A stretch of DNA of 64,000 nt from the NCBI RefSeq assembly GCF_020524905.1, contig NZ_JAIVKI010000012.1, positions 89,538-153,537 of the forward strand, given 5' to 3'. Positions within the stretch are counted from its first letter, which is position 1. Every line of letters begins with the position of its first letter. Both the position numbers and the translations under genes were made by a program. The DNA is from Microbulbifer variabilis. GTDB taxonomy: Bacteria; Pseudomonadota; Gammaproteobacteria; Pseudomonadales; Cellvibrionaceae. Positions 9,322 through 18,952 of this stretch are shown in pieces. The notes under the pieces were generated by a model that was not told where the DNA came from, did not search any database, and was given only the letters and a program-made list of their open reading frames with translations.

Positions 9322-9438
9322 CTAATACAAAAGGTATTCCAATTCTGAATCCACTTCAGGCCCAGAAACCTCAGGACCTGTAAACGCCAGTGCAGTTATA
9401 AAAGCAAAAGCCCCTGTAAATAAAATGCACTTGAACAT
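9322..9438 (-). CDS. Possible 38-residue membrane or exported peptide
   Basis: A short frame with a good ribosome-binding site (AGAGGTGA shortly before the ATG at 9438). The product has a Lys near the N-terminus, a hydrophobic stretch of about 17 residues, then a short acidic tail with SGPEVDSELEY. This is the shape of a single-pass or secreted micropeptide. No family is recognised, and it lies between two larger genes with no overlap. Confidence 0.35.
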   Translation of the reverse strand: MFKCILFTGAFAFITALAFTGPEVSGPEVDSELEYLLY

Positions 9439-9519
9439 TACCGTCACCTCTTAGCAACCTCTTTCACAGATTTAAAAATGGGAAGTCTGAATTCTAAATC
9501 TTTCGCAAGCTTCAACGAA

Positions 9520-10047
9520 CTATTCACTTACAGCTGAGCCGGAGATAAAAAGTCTACCCGGCCATAAAAGATCGACCAAACCCGCTACCAAGGCACCGAG
9601 CGCAGCGGCTGTAATCAGCAGGAAATAACTATCGAGAGAGGCCGGTTGCTGAGCTGTAAAAGCAATTAAGATACCAATTGCATAGCTGGCTATGTTACCA
9701 ACACCCGTGACCATGCCCATCGCCCAGGCTCCAATAGCCGCCAGTAATAAGGCCATTGGTAGAGCTAACCAAGACGGCTCCAATTGCCATCCTGCAGTTG
9801 CCACAGTGGCAACCAAACCAAGCCCAAGCCCTGTAACCGCACAAGCCAGGTTATAGCTACCGGCACGAAGATTGCCGCCCCTGGCAAAATAGGTAACTGA
9901 GCCCAAAGCTGCCACCCAAGTAGGCACACCCGTAAGGTTGGCCGCAATAATCGCTAGAGAGCCACTCAGTAAGATACGCAAACCAGTAAAAAGACGTTCC
10001 TGAGATGGCCCATTACTGTTTTCGAGGCTTTCAGTTACGCTACTCAT
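9520..10047 (-). CDS. DUF1097-type inner-membrane protein
   Basis: About 175 residues with roughly five to six hydrophobic helices rich in Gly and Ala, in the pattern of DUF1097 (YcdZ-like) membrane proteins. A soluble N-terminal stretch of about 20 residues precedes the first helix. I chose the ATG at 10047, before SSVTESLENS, because an AGAGAG sequence lies about 10 nt upstream; the longer frame to 10134 adds 29 residues with no supporting signal. Function is unknown, and the DUF assignment is from pattern recall. Confidence 0.62.
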   Translation of the reverse strand: MSSVTESLENSNGPSQERLFTGLRILLSGSLAIIAANLTGVPTWVAALGSVTYFARGGNLRAGSYNLACAVTGLGLGLVATVATAGWQLEPSWLALPMALLLAAIGAWAMGMVTGVGNIASYAIGILIAFTAQQPASLDSYFLLITAAALGALVAGLVDLLWPGRLFISGSAVSE

Positions 10048-10334
10048 TGATTTAACACTCTCTGTAATGCACTTACTGGTGACACATAATTCCTTGCCTA
10101 ATTGCTTTTGCATCACGCGAATGGTGCCTAACAAAAAGGATTAGGAGCTACGGTCACCCCTCCAATAAGTGCATTTTCTCGCGTCTTTTAAATCAAGGGG
10201 TAGAAGACTTCTTCCGCATCATTGCCCAATCTTGCAAAGGGCGCTGCAAGAGGGCGGATTCAGGAATATTTGCCACCTTGATACAGCTATTCATCGGCGG
10301 GTAATTGGCAGAGATTGGTTGCAGAAATGAAAGG

Positions 10335-11030
10335 CTACCAAGGGATTTCACTACCATCGTAGTTATAAAACCGACCACTTTTATCCTGGCCGACATGAAT
10401 GAGGATTTCCTTTAAGGCAGTGACACTTTGCGTCGCTGAAATCAGAGCTCCGGGGCCTCCCATTGAAGTTTTGACCCAACCCGGATGCAGGGCTATCACG
10501 GTGATTCCCCGGTCTTGAAGATCGATCGACAGACTTTTGACAACTTGATTGAGCGCTGTTTTGGAGCTTCGATAGACATAGCCGCCACCCGAACGATTGT
10601 CGGCAATACTACCCACCTTACTGCTCATCATGGCGATCAACTTATGATCGCTGGCCGCCACGTTATCGCAAAAGGTTTCCGCCATCATATAGGGGGCGAT
10701 TGTGTTGGACTCCAACACCCTGCGCCACTCGTTACGGTCCACTTTGCCAAATGCCATGCCCTTTGGGCCGTAATATCCCGCATTATTGAACAAAATATCG
10801 ATAGGCACTCCTTCCAAGGCCTTACCGAGAGAAATCATTTGCTCGTAGTCGGTGACATCTAACTCAATAGGCTGAATGTGAGGGTATTTAATTTGCAGTG
10901 ATTTGAGCTCGGCGGCTCTCTCAAGGTTCCTGCAGCAGGCAAACACATTCCACCCATCTCGGGCAAACTGGGTGGTCAATTCAAGCCCGATGCCGCGATT
11001 GCAGCCGGTGATCATTATGGTGCCAGACAT
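10335..11030 (-). CDS. Short-chain dehydrogenase/reductase (SDR)
   Basis: NAD(P)-dependent oxidoreductase of the classical SDR type, 231 residues. The cofactor motif TGCNRGIG is at about 8-15, NNAGYYG near 80, and the active-site Tyr/Lys in YRSSK about 25 residues after the SSKVG serine. A HPGWVKTSMGG loop follows, as in C-factor/YciK-like members. The ATG at 11030 has GGAG 6 nt upstream, so the 13-residue longer frame was rejected. It is divergent from the DUF3301 gene. The substrate is unknown. Confidence 0.85.
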   Translation of the reverse strand: MSGTIMITGCNRGIGLELTTQFARDGWNVFACCRNLERAAELKSLQIKYPHIQPIELDVTDYEQMISLGKALEGVPIDILFNNAGYYGPKGMAFGKVDRNEWRRVLESNTIAPYMMAETFCDNVAASDHKLIAMMSSKVGSIADNRSGGGYVYRSSKTALNQVVKSLSIDLQDRGITVIALHPGWVKTSMGGPGALISATQSVTALKEILIHVGQDKSGRFYNYDGSEIPW

Positions 11031-11084
11031 CGCCGCTCCTTCGGTGTTATTCTTGCGCTTCGCGATCATAGCAACTGTAGAACA

Positions 11085-11405
11085 ATGTACTACTCACCTG
11101 ACAATCTACTCTGGTTCCTGTTATTGGCTGCTGTGGCTTGGTATATCTGGGCCAATATGGCGGCAAAAGAGCAAGTAAAGCGCGCGGCAGCCAATCATTG
11201 TAAACAATTGGGCGTACAGCTTCTCGACGATACCGTGGCGCTGGTGCGCACCCGTTTAAAGCGTGACCGCCGGGGCCAAATCAGTCTGCAACGCAGCTAT
11301 GAATTCGAGTTTACCTCCACTGGAGAACACCGTTATTCCGGTATGGCTATTCTCCATGGCCGTCGCATCGAGCAACTGCAGCTGTCACCACATCATTTAA
11401 GTTAA
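11085..11405 (+). CDS. DUF3301 domain membrane-anchored protein
   Basis: 106 residues: an N-terminal hydrophobic anchor (residues 8-25) followed by a basic cytosolic domain containing KRAAANHC, LLDDTVAL and RRGQISLQRSYEFEF, the conserved DUF3301 core. The family is common in gammaproteobacteria and has no known function. The next gene starts 15 nt after its stop, so the two are probably co-transcribed. Confidence 0.8.
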   Translation: MYYSPDNLLWFLLLAAVAWYIWANMAAKEQVKRAAANHCKQLGVQLLDDTVALVRTRLKRDRRGQISLQRSYEFEFTSTGEHRYSGMAILHGRRIEQLQLSPHHLS

Positions 11406-11419
11406 CCTGGTATTTATTG

Positions 11420-11662
11420 ATGAAGCCCGGCCTTTATCGCCACTATAAAGGAAATCTTTACGAAGTCCTGTACACGGCCATCCACAGCGAGACGGAAGAG
11501 CTTCTGGTGATTTATCGCGCTCTCTATGGAAACTGTATTGTCTCGGCCCGACCATACTCCATGTTCAACGAAGCGCTCTCTGAGGATGGGAAAACCTTCC
11601 CCCGCTTCCAGCTAGTAAAAGCCTTCGAAATGATGGATAACAGCCATAGAGAAGGCATCTGA
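11420..11662 (+). CDS. DUF1653 domain protein
   Basis: An 80-residue cytosolic protein matching DUF1653: the N-terminal PGLYRHYKGN, a central HSETEELLVIYRALYG, and the C-terminal PRFQLV. Function is unknown. The ATG at 11420 is preferred over an overlapping TTG three bases earlier. It lies 15 nt downstream of the DUF3301 gene. Confidence 0.82.
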   Translation: MKPGLYRHYKGNLYEVLYTAIHSETEELLVIYRALYGNCIVSARPYSMFNEALSEDGKTFPRFQLVKAFEMMDNSHREGI

Positions 11663-11828
11663 GTAACAAAAATCAGCCAGACCTCAAATCCTATCTTGCG
11701 CCATTTTCCTCCTCAAGGATAACCTTTTCCTACCAGAGCGGAGCAAAAACAAGTCAATACAGTATGAGGCCTGATAAACAGGCACGGCCCTCTCGGTCAA
11801 TCTGCTCTAGAACCCACAAGGACCATCG

Positions 11829-12896
11829 GTGAACAACAAAAATATTATGATCTATGGCGCCTACGGCTACACTGGCGAACTGATCGCCCGCCAAGCTGTT
11901 GCGCAGGGTTTCCGCCCCATCCTAGCCGGCCGCAATGCGCAAAAATTACAGCCACTGGCGGATGCTTTGAACCTCCCCGCTATGGCCATCCATCTGGAAA
12001 ATACGGAAGTGCTGAAGCGCAGTTTACGGGATGTCTATTTGGTCATTCATTGTGCAGGCCCTTTCTCCACTACCGCCGCCCCCATGATGAGGGCCTGCCT
12101 TGACAGTCGCACCCACTATCAGGACATCACCGGCGAAATTTCCGTCTATGAAGCTGCCTACAAGTTGGATGCTGAAGCAAAAGCCGCCGGGGTAGTACTC
12201 TGCCCAGGAGCGGGCTTCGATGTCATTCCCACCGACTGCCTGGCAGCCGCACTGCACAAAGCCATGCCTTCTGCCACACACATGGCGCTGGGGTTCGACT
12301 CCCAATCGAGTTTGAGCCCCGGCACGGCCAAGACCTCTATCGAAAGCCTGGGTATGGGGGGAGCCATTCGGCGCAATGGCAACATTGAGACTATTGGCCA
12401 TGGGCAGCTAACCCGCCGCATAGATTTTGGTCGGGGCGAAAAGTTTGCAGTTGCGATACCCTGGGGGGATATTTCCACGGCCTACCATTCAACTGGCATC
12501 CAGAATATCGAAGCGTATATTCCCATGAGCCCGACAAGAGCAAAAAGATTAAAACGCCTGAATGGATTTCGTTGGCTGCTGCGCACCCACTGGGTACAGA
12601 ACTGGCTGAAAGCAAAAGTCAGCAAGTCTGTTCAAGGGCCCAGTGAAGAGCGTCGAGCGGGCCAAAAGACCTGGGTCTGGGGAGAGGTGCGCAATGACCG
12701 CCGTGGAGAGCGCAAAGTGGGCCGGGTGACCACTGCCAATGGCTACGATGTCACCGTATCCGGCTCCCTGGCAATAATGCAGTATCTTCTCGACTATCGG
12801 GGGGAAGGTGGATATTTCACCCCATCAAAACTCTGCGGCCATAAACTGGTAGAAAAATTGCCTGGCTCCGGGGAGATCGAAATTAAGATCGCCTAG
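11829..12896 (+). CDS. Saccharopine dehydrogenase-like NAD(P)-binding protein
   Basis: 355 residues with a Rossmann fold at the N-terminus (IYGAYGYTGELIAR at about 7-20), a CAGPF motif near 75, and a CPGAGFDVIPTD segment near 134 characteristic of the trans-acting enoyl-reductase and saccharopine-reductase-like group. It probably reduces a thioester or ketone substrate; lysine metabolism is not implied. The start is GTG with AAGGA 7 nt upstream. It is monocistronic by spacing. Confidence 0.8.
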   Translation: MNNKNIMIYGAYGYTGELIARQAVAQGFRPILAGRNAQKLQPLADALNLPAMAIHLENTEVLKRSLRDVYLVIHCAGPFSTTAAPMMRACLDSRTHYQDITGEISVYEAAYKLDAEAKAAGVVLCPGAGFDVIPTDCLAAALHKAMPSATHMALGFDSQSSLSPGTAKTSIESLGMGGAIRRNGNIETIGHGQLTRRIDFGRGEKFAVAIPWGDISTAYHSTGIQNIEAYIPMSPTRAKRLKRLNGFRWLLRTHWVQNWLKAKVSKSVQGPSEERRAGQKTWVWGEVRNDRRGERKVGRVTTANGYDVTVSGSLAIMQYLLDYRGEGGYFTPSKLCGHKLVEKLPGSGEIEIKIA

Positions 12897-13166
12897 CCTC
12901 TGTCATCAATACGTTCTATTTTCTTCGGTTCTTCTTTGACGCAAGGAGCTCAGGCCAGTTGCTGCTTGCGTTGTCTACCATTTTCCATTCAACTGCCTCT
13001 CCAGCCATTCCTTCCCTATCATCCCTCATAAACACCAGCACAATCATTCTTCTGCCAAAACTTAAAAAAAACCGCTGAACGTCGTCATTATTATCTATTT
13101 TGAGATTTCATTATTGCGACATCATTTGGTCAACTCCGTGCAATAATCAATTCTTAAGTTGGCGGC

Positions 13167-13688
13167 ATGCGAGACTTATCCATGAATCTGAAGAGTATCG
13201 ATGTGTCCTTGGTCCTGTATCTTACGGGACGGGCATCACGTCCCACTTCGCGCAGACGATACCTGTGGCTATCCAAATCCGGGGATGGCTGGCTCACTAT
13301 CGCCGTACTCATCAGTTATGTTATTTCCAATGCAGCCACTCAACTTTTTATTGCCGCTTGCTCTGGGCTGGCGGTGGAGCGCTCTCTCTATTGGGCCATT
13401 AAAAATACTACGCGCCGCAGGCGCCCTCCCCAGGCCATACCCGGTATGCAGCCGATTATTATCGCTCATGACCGCTTCAGCCTGCCCTCAGGACATACCT
13501 CCGCAGCCTTTCTCTTTATTACGTTTATGACCCAGCAAGTGAGTCCCTTATGGGGGCTTGGATATATTTGGGCAACTGGAGTGGGCGCTGCCCGCGTGGG
13601 CCTGGGAGTGCACTTCCCTTCGGATATATTTGCCGGCGCCATGCTCGGTACTTGTGTCGCACTGGCTACGAGTGCCACCCTTTTATGA
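13167..13688 (+). CDS. PAP2-family membrane phosphatase
   Basis: Integral-membrane lipid phosphatase, 173 residues. All three PAP2 motifs are present: KNTTRRRRP near residue 78, PSGHT near 110, and an R-----H---D motif (ARVGLGVHFPSD) near 140. It may act on undecaprenyl or lipid phosphates. Its stop overlaps the start of the downstream glycosyltransferase (ATGA), so the two are translationally coupled and probably serve one envelope-lipid pathway. An alternative start 15 nt later is possible. Confidence 0.85.
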   Translation: MRDLSMNLKSIDVSLVLYLTGRASRPTSRRRYLWLSKSGDGWLTIAVLISYVISNAATQLFIAACSGLAVERSLYWAIKNTTRRRRPPQAIPGMQPIIIAHDRFSLPSGHTSAAFLFITFMTQQVSPLWGLGYIWATGVGAARVGLGVHFPSDIFAGAMLGTCVALATSATLL

Positions 13689-14758
13689 AAATTCTTTATG
13701 GCGTGCAGGCTACCGGCAATGGTCATATTGCCAAATCACGCACACTGGCCAAGGCATTAGAGCAATATCCCGAAATTGAGATTCAATGGTTGTTTTCCGG
13801 GCGCCCAAAGAAAGACCTGTTTGAGATGGAATTATTTGGCGACTATTGGTGGCGGGAGGGAATGACCATTGTACACAGCGAGGGGCGCCTCAGGAGCTTC
13901 GCCACGTTTGCTCAGGCAAAATTGCGCCATTTAATCAAGGATATCCGGGAGCTGCCCGTCAATGATTTCGATCTAATTATCAGCGATTACGAGCCTGTCT
14001 CTGCCTGGGCGGCCAAAATCCGCAAAAAGCCCAGTGTGGGTATTGGCCACCAATACGCTTTTTTGCATTCGATCCCTATGCCCAGATTTAACTGGATTTT
14101 TCACACGGTTCTGCGCACATTTGCGCCCACGGAAAAAAGCCTGGGGCTGCATTGGCATCACTTTGGCAACCCCATACTGCCGCCCATAGTTCCCCCACTA
14201 CCCAAACCCGACATTGACGTAAAAGAATACATCCTGGTCTATCTACCGTTTGAACACCCTATCCCCATGCTGGAGGAATTATCGAAGGTTCAACGGCAAT
14301 TTATTGTTTACGGTGTTCCAGAAAATTTGCCTACCGCAGAGAATATCCAGATAAAAGCGCCCTCAACGGAAGAATTCCAGCGGGACCTGGTCAATGCCCA
14401 GGCGGTTATCTGCAACAGTGGCTTTGAATTACTGGCTGAAACCCTGGTTCAGGGCAAACCCATACTGAGCCGTCCACTGGCCTACCAGTTCGAGCAGGAA
14501 GCCAATGCCAAAGCTCTGGAGCAACTAAAATTAGCGAGGATCGTACGATCCATAAACGCCAAAAGTATTAACGCCTGGTTGGAAGAGCGGCCTACGCCTA
14601 TACGTATCCAGTGGCCAGATGTGGCGCAGGCCGTGGCCGCCTGGATAGCCGAAGGTTGCACTAAAGACCCTGCAGAGCTTGCCCACACCCTCTGGCAGAA
14701 AGTAGTCCCGCGCCCCACTGAAGGGCCAACACCAGCTTATCAAAGCACCGCTGATTAG
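13685..14758 (+). CDS. MJ1255/VC2487-family glycosyltransferase-like protein
   Basis: 357 residues with a GT-B layout. The N-terminal KILYGVQATGNGHIAKS motif (about 2-18) resembles MurG/GT28 donor enzymes, and the C-terminal half has VICNSGFELLAETLVQGKP, the nucleotide-sugar-binding type motif of this family, near 240. The start is the ATG overlapping the PAP2 stop; the longer frame from 13550 lies inside the PAP2 gene. The sugar and acceptor are unknown. The coupling suggests glycosylation of a lipid processed by the PAP2 enzyme (inference). Confidence 0.8.
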   Translation: MKILYGVQATGNGHIAKSRTLAKALEQYPEIEIQWLFSGRPKKDLFEMELFGDYWWREGMTIVHSEGRLRSFATFAQAKLRHLIKDIRELPVNDFDLIISDYEPVSAWAAKIRKKPSVGIGHQYAFLHSIPMPRFNWIFHTVLRTFAPTEKSLGLHWHHFGNPILPPIVPPLPKPDIDVKEYILVYLPFEHPIPMLEELSKVQRQFIVYGVPENLPTAENIQIKAPSTEEFQRDLVNAQAVICNSGFELLAETLVQGKPILSRPLAYQFEQEANAKALEQLKLARIVRSINAKSINAWLEERPTPIRIQWPDVAQAVAAWIAEGCTKDPAELAHTLWQKVVPRPTEGPTPAYQSTAD

Positions 14759-15043
14759 GTTTCCAGTTCATCGCCAATTGCACAAAGAGTGGCATTGCCA
14801 GCCTCTCATCCCGGGTTTATACAATACCCTCCCACTATATCGCCAAGTACATTCACACAAAAAGTCATTGCCCGTTTTAGATCCCAAGCTTTTACTAACG
14901 AACTAATTCAACAAAGAACACAGGCCCATAAATTTACAAATAAGAATTTGCACCAATCATTTACTCGTAACAATGTGATTGGTCTGGATTTTTCTCTGCC
15001 GGGCTAATAAATTTTGTAACTCTATAAAAATAACGAGGTAGAC

Positions 15044-16846
15044 ATGGCTTCTCCATTGCTCAATGAACGCAATACCGAATTTTATCTCTATGAATTTCTC
15101 AATACCGAAGAATTGCTGCAGCGTCCTCGCTATAAAGAGCACTCCCGGGAGATTTTCGATGCAACCCTGAAAACCGCACGCATCATTGCCGAAAAATTTT
15201 TCGCCAATCACAATGCCAAAGGTGATGCCAATGAACCCAGTTTCGATGGCGAGAAAATACAGATGGTTGCAGAGACCAAGCAATCTTGGGATGCTTTCGC
15301 GGAGGCAGGTTTTCTCGCTGGCCACTGCGACTTTGAAGAGGGCGGCCTGCAGTTGCCCAAAACCATAATGCGCACCGCTCTCGGCTATATCAGTGCCGCA
15401 AATATTGCCAGTGCCTGCTACCCATTCCTAACTATCGCGGCCGCTAACCTGTTGCGTTCTTTTGCCAGTGACCGCCTTAAGGCACAATTTTTACCGCAAA
15501 TGCTGGATGGTCGCTTTGCCGGCACCATGGCCCTAACTGAGCCAGACCAGGGTTCAGCCCTCGCCGATATCCGCACCAGTGCCGAACCCGTTGAAGACGG
15601 CAGCTATCGCATTCGCGGGCAGAAAATGTATATCTCTGGCGGTGACCAGTCGCTGACGGAAAATATTGTTCACTTGGTGTTGGCAAAAATCAAAGGCGCC
15701 CCCGCCGGAGTCAAAGGAATATCCTTATTTTTAGTCCCAAAACTCCTCCTCGACGAAAATGGCCAAGTAACCGGGCACAACGATGTAAAGCTGGCCGGCT
15801 TGCTGCATAAAATGGGATTTCGCAACACGACCTCTACGGTACTGAGCTTTGGTGAAAATCAGGGTGCCGTGGGCTACCTGATCGGCGAGCCACACCAGGG
15901 ACTCAAATATATGTTCCAGATGATGAATGAAGCTCGAATCAGTGTCGGCGCCGGCGCTTCAGTACTGGGCTACCAGGGCTATGTCCACTCCTTGCAATAT
16001 GCCAGGGAACGTCCGCAGGGGCGCCTGCCCTCCGAGCACGACTCCAATTCCAAGCAGATACCCATTATCCAGCATGCCGATATACGCCGAATGCTGCTAA
16101 TGCAAAAAGCCTATGCCGAGGGCGGTCTGGGTTTGAGCGTGTACGCCACTTCCCTCTATGAAGACCAGCACAGCGCACCTACTGAGGAGCAACGGCAGTT
16201 CGCCGCCACCTTGCTAGATCTGATCACCCCAGTAGTGAAGTCCTGGCCCTCAAAATACTGTCTGAAAGCCAATGAACTGGCTATCCAGGTACTCGGCGGC
16301 GCTGGTTATATTCGTGAATTCCCTCTGGAGCAGCTGTACCGGGATAATCGCCTGAATGCCATCCACGAGGGCACCGAGGGTATCCACGCTCTCGACCTAC
16401 TCGCGCGCAAAGTGCCTGGCAAAAATTTCCAGGCCTACCAATTAATGCAGACAGAAATCCGCAATACCGTTAAGGAAGCTCAGGACAAGGAGAATCTGGT
16501 TAGCATGGCCACTGCCCTGGAGGAGTCTCTGCAGAAACTCGACGAGACCGGCATGGCCCTGTTTGCACAGCTACAGGAAGATGTCGATCGCGGCCTTAGT
16601 AATGCCACGCTCTACCTGGATGTTTTCGGCTGTATCTTGGTAGCCTGGATCTGGCTGCGTCAGGCCATTATTGCGACGAATGCCCTGGAGGGGACTGTCA
16701 GCGAGGAAGATGCCAATTTTTACCGTGGCAAGTTACACACCGCCCGCTTTTATTTCGAATGGGAACTGCCCAATATCCAGCCGAAGATAACCCTGCTGCA
16801 AAAGGGCAACAATCTGCCGTTCGATATGCAAGAAGACTGGTTCTAG
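15044..16846 (+). CDS. Acyl-CoA dehydrogenase, long C-terminal form
   Basis: FAD-dependent acyl-CoA dehydrogenase of about 600 residues, the length of the FadE5/DmdC-type group with an extra C-terminal helical domain. Motifs include MALTEPDQGSALADI near 165, the FAD-binding KMYISGG near 200, QVLGGAGYIREFPLEQLYRD near 420 and AIHEGTEGIHALDLL near 445; the Glu in HEGTE fits the catalytic-base region. GAGGTA precedes the ATG. It probably works in fatty-acid beta-oxidation, and no other pathway genes are adjacent. Confidence 0.85.
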   Translation: MASPLLNERNTEFYLYEFLNTEELLQRPRYKEHSREIFDATLKTARIIAEKFFANHNAKGDANEPSFDGEKIQMVAETKQSWDAFAEAGFLAGHCDFEEGGLQLPKTIMRTALGYISAANIASACYPFLTIAAANLLRSFASDRLKAQFLPQMLDGRFAGTMALTEPDQGSALADIRTSAEPVEDGSYRIRGQKMYISGGDQSLTENIVHLVLAKIKGAPAGVKGISLFLVPKLLLDENGQVTGHNDVKLAGLLHKMGFRNTTSTVLSFGENQGAVGYLIGEPHQGLKYMFQMMNEARISVGAGASVLGYQGYVHSLQYARERPQGRLPSEHDSNSKQIPIIQHADIRRMLLMQKAYAEGGLGLSVYATSLYEDQHSAPTEEQRQFAATLLDLITPVVKSWPSKYCLKANELAIQVLGGAGYIREFPLEQLYRDNRLNAIHEGTEGIHALDLLARKVPGKNFQAYQLMQTEIRNTVKEAQDKENLVSMATALEESLQKLDETGMALFAQLQEDVDRGLSNATLYLDVFGCILVAWIWLRQAIIATNALEGTVSEEDANFYRGKLHTARFYFEWELPNIQPKITLLQKGNNLPFDMQEDWF

Positions 16847-16874
16847 CCAGTAGGAGACAAGAAGCCAAAGGAAA

Positions 16875-18242
16875 TTACAGCAACACTGTAATTTCCGTGC
16901 CCCCCTGGGGCAGGGGTTTAGCGCAGATTTGCCCCTGGTAGCTCTCGACAATATCCATCACAACAGCCAGGCCAATCCCCTGGCCTGGCTGTTGTTGGTC
17001 GGCACGCACACCGCGCTGGGTCACTTCGCGCCATTTATCACTGTCTAAGCCGGGCCCATTATCGGCAATACGGACTGAGAGCTTGCGCCCCTCCTCTGGG
17101 TTCTCGATAGTGACATGAACCTGGCCCGCACCATATTTGTAAGCATTATCCAGAAGATTTCCGAGCAGCTCCATGAGATCGCCCTCATCACCATAAAAAA
17201 GGGCATCCCCGTCGCAATTTCTGTGTACTTCGGACGGCCTGCTGCGATAGACCTTCTCCAAGGCATCCAGGATTTTTTCAAGAAGTGGCGCCACCGGGAT
17301 GCCGCGCAGGATGGACTTGGGTGAACTGGCTACGGCGCGTTGTAATTGGTAGCTGATAATACTGTCCATGCGCTGCACCTGATCTGCCAGGGTTTTACCG
17401 GCAGCCCCTGGATCCTTTTCCAAACTCAATCCCTTGAGCACCGCCAATGGCGTTTTCAAGCTGTGGGCCAGATCCGCCAGAGTATGGCGAGTCTTCTCAC
17501 GCTGGCGCCGCTCGTTTTCAATCAGCAGGTTCAGGTTATCGGTAAGCGGACGCAATTCCATGGGAAAGTTTCCCTCCAGGCGATCACTGCCACCCTGCTG
17601 CATATCCTGTAGGGCCTGCGCCAGTGCGCGCAGAGGCGCAAACCCCCAGCGCAAAACCAGCCATTGGGCCAAAATCAATAATAGCGCCGCTACGCCCAGC
17701 CAATGCCAAATAGTCGAGCGGAACTGCCCAACCTGAGCCTGCAACGGTGCCGCATCTTCCAGTACGACAAAGGTAAAAGGGTTCTCGTTATCGAGCCCCC
17801 AGGCCACCCCCTGGCGAAATATGCTGTAGTTGGCATCGCCACCGGGAAGGGAGATCCGCATATAGGACTGCTGCCCTTGTGGTAGTGGGGAAAACTCCAT
17901 TTCAGGCATTGCCAGGGATGACTCAGAACGCCAGATGACACGGCCCTCTCCATCCAAAACCGCGCCAATCAGGCCTGAGTCCGGTCGATTGAAGCGCTGC
18001 TCGGGCAGTTCAGACGGCAGCACCAGGCTCTCACCTTCCGGTTCAGCCAACGCCAATAGGGTATAGATATACAGCTGCAGCTCGCGCTGTTTGGCCTCGT
18101 TCAGTGAGGTGCGATAAGCGTGTTCCAGCACACCGGAAATCAACAGCATAAAAGCCACCAGTACCAGACTGGTTACCAGTGCCAGGCGGCCTTTAAGGGA
18201 GTTCAGCCAGAAAGAAAACAGAGGCATTACAATCGAGATCAA
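16875..18242 (-). CDS. Sensor histidine kinase, PhoQ-like
   Basis: 455-residue membrane kinase: helix 1 (about 20-40), a periplasmic sensor region (about 42-178), helix 2 (about 180-197), HAMP, then the kinase core. The phospho-accepting His260 is in DLAHSLKTPL, a PhoQ-type H-box. The N-box NLLDNAYKYG, ADNGPGL and GQGIGLAVV follow. Its start overlaps the response-regulator stop by 4 nt, so the pair is one operon. PhoQ-like kinases often sense divalent cations or envelope state; the signal here is unproven. Two envelope genes lie directly upstream. Confidence 0.88.
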   Translation of the reverse strand: MISIVMPLFSFWLNSLKGRLALVTSLVLVAFMLLISGVLEHAYRTSLNEAKQRELQLYIYTLLALAEPEGESLVLPSELPEQRFNRPDSGLIGAVLDGEGRVIWRSESSLAMPEMEFSPLPQGQQSYMRISLPGGDANYSIFRQGVAWGLDNENPFTFVVLEDAAPLQAQVGQFRSTIWHWLGVAALLLILAQWLVLRWGFAPLRALAQALQDMQQGGSDRLEGNFPMELRPLTDNLNLLIENERRQREKTRHTLADLAHSLKTPLAVLKGLSLEKDPGAAGKTLADQVQRMDSIISYQLQRAVASSPKSILRGIPVAPLLEKILDALEKVYRSRPSEVHRNCDGDALFYGDEGDLMELLGNLLDNAYKYGAGQVHVTIENPEEGRKLSVRIADNGPGLDSDKWREVTQRGVRADQQQPGQGIGLAVVMDIVESYQGQICAKPLPQGGTEITVLL

Positions 18243-18913
18243 CGGGGGGCGATAAAGCGGTATCCACGGCCGCGTAGGGTTTCAATAGGCTTTAGCTGAG
18301 CCGCCGCATCAAACTTCTTACGCAGGCGTCCGATAAATACCTCAATTACATTGCTGTCGCGATCGCAGTCCTGTTCATAGATATGTTCGGTAAGGGTGGT
18401 TTTGGATACCACCTCATCCGGGTGCAACATCAGGTATTCGAGCACCTTGTACTCAAAGGAGGTCAATTCCAGTTCGGTATCGTTGACAGTGACCCGTTGG
18501 GAACTCGTATCTAACAATATCGGGCCCGCTTTAATTGTGGGGGAGGAAAACCCAGCGGAGCGGCGCACCAGAGCATTCAGTCGCGCCAGTAATTCCTCGG
18601 TGTGAAAAGGTTTTACCAGATAATCGTCTCCACCAGCCTCCAATCCGGCCACGCGCTCCTGCCAATGGCCGCGGGCGGTGAGAATCAGGATGGGAAAGTG
18701 CTTGTCTTCACCGCGCAGGGTCTGAATGACCTGGATGCCATCCATTTTTGGTAACCCCAGATCCATAACCGCAATATCGTAAGGGTATTCACGCCCCAGA
18801 TAGAGTGCCTCTTCCCCATCCGGCGCCTCATCGACGGTATAGCCTGCGCCGCGCAGTGACTCCGCCAGCTGCTGGCGCAGTAAAACTTCATCTTCGACTA
18901 ATAGTGCGCGCAT
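18239..18913 (-). CDS. OmpR-family response regulator, PhoP-like
   Basis: 224 residues: a receiver domain with phospho-acceptor Asp51 in VMDLGLPKMDG and the conserved Lys in LVKPFH near 101, then a winged-helix DNA-binding domain with VIEVFIGRLRKKF near 190 and a RGRGYRF C-terminus. It is first in the two-component operon and overlaps its cognate kinase. The PepSY gene starts 40 nt upstream on the same strand and may share the transcript. Confidence 0.9.
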   Translation of the reverse strand: MRALLVEDEVLLRQQLAESLRGAGYTVDEAPDGEEALYLGREYPYDIAVMDLGLPKMDGIQVIQTLRGEDKHFPILILTARGHWQERVAGLEAGGDDYLVKPFHTEELLARLNALVRRSAGFSSPTIKAGPILLDTSSQRVTVNDTELELTSFEYKVLEYLMLHPDEVVSKTTLTEHIYEQDCDRDSNVIEVFIGRLRKKFDAAAQLKPIETLRGRGYRFIAPR

Positions 18914-18952
18914 ATTCTTTCCCTTGTACTGCGTGTCTGTGGTAGCGGGGAA

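Noticed and set aside
10193..10396. 67-codon minus-strand frame after the SDR gene
   Set aside because: Overlaps the SDR 3' end in another phase with no start signals; the 10190-10334 gap otherwise shows nothing definite.
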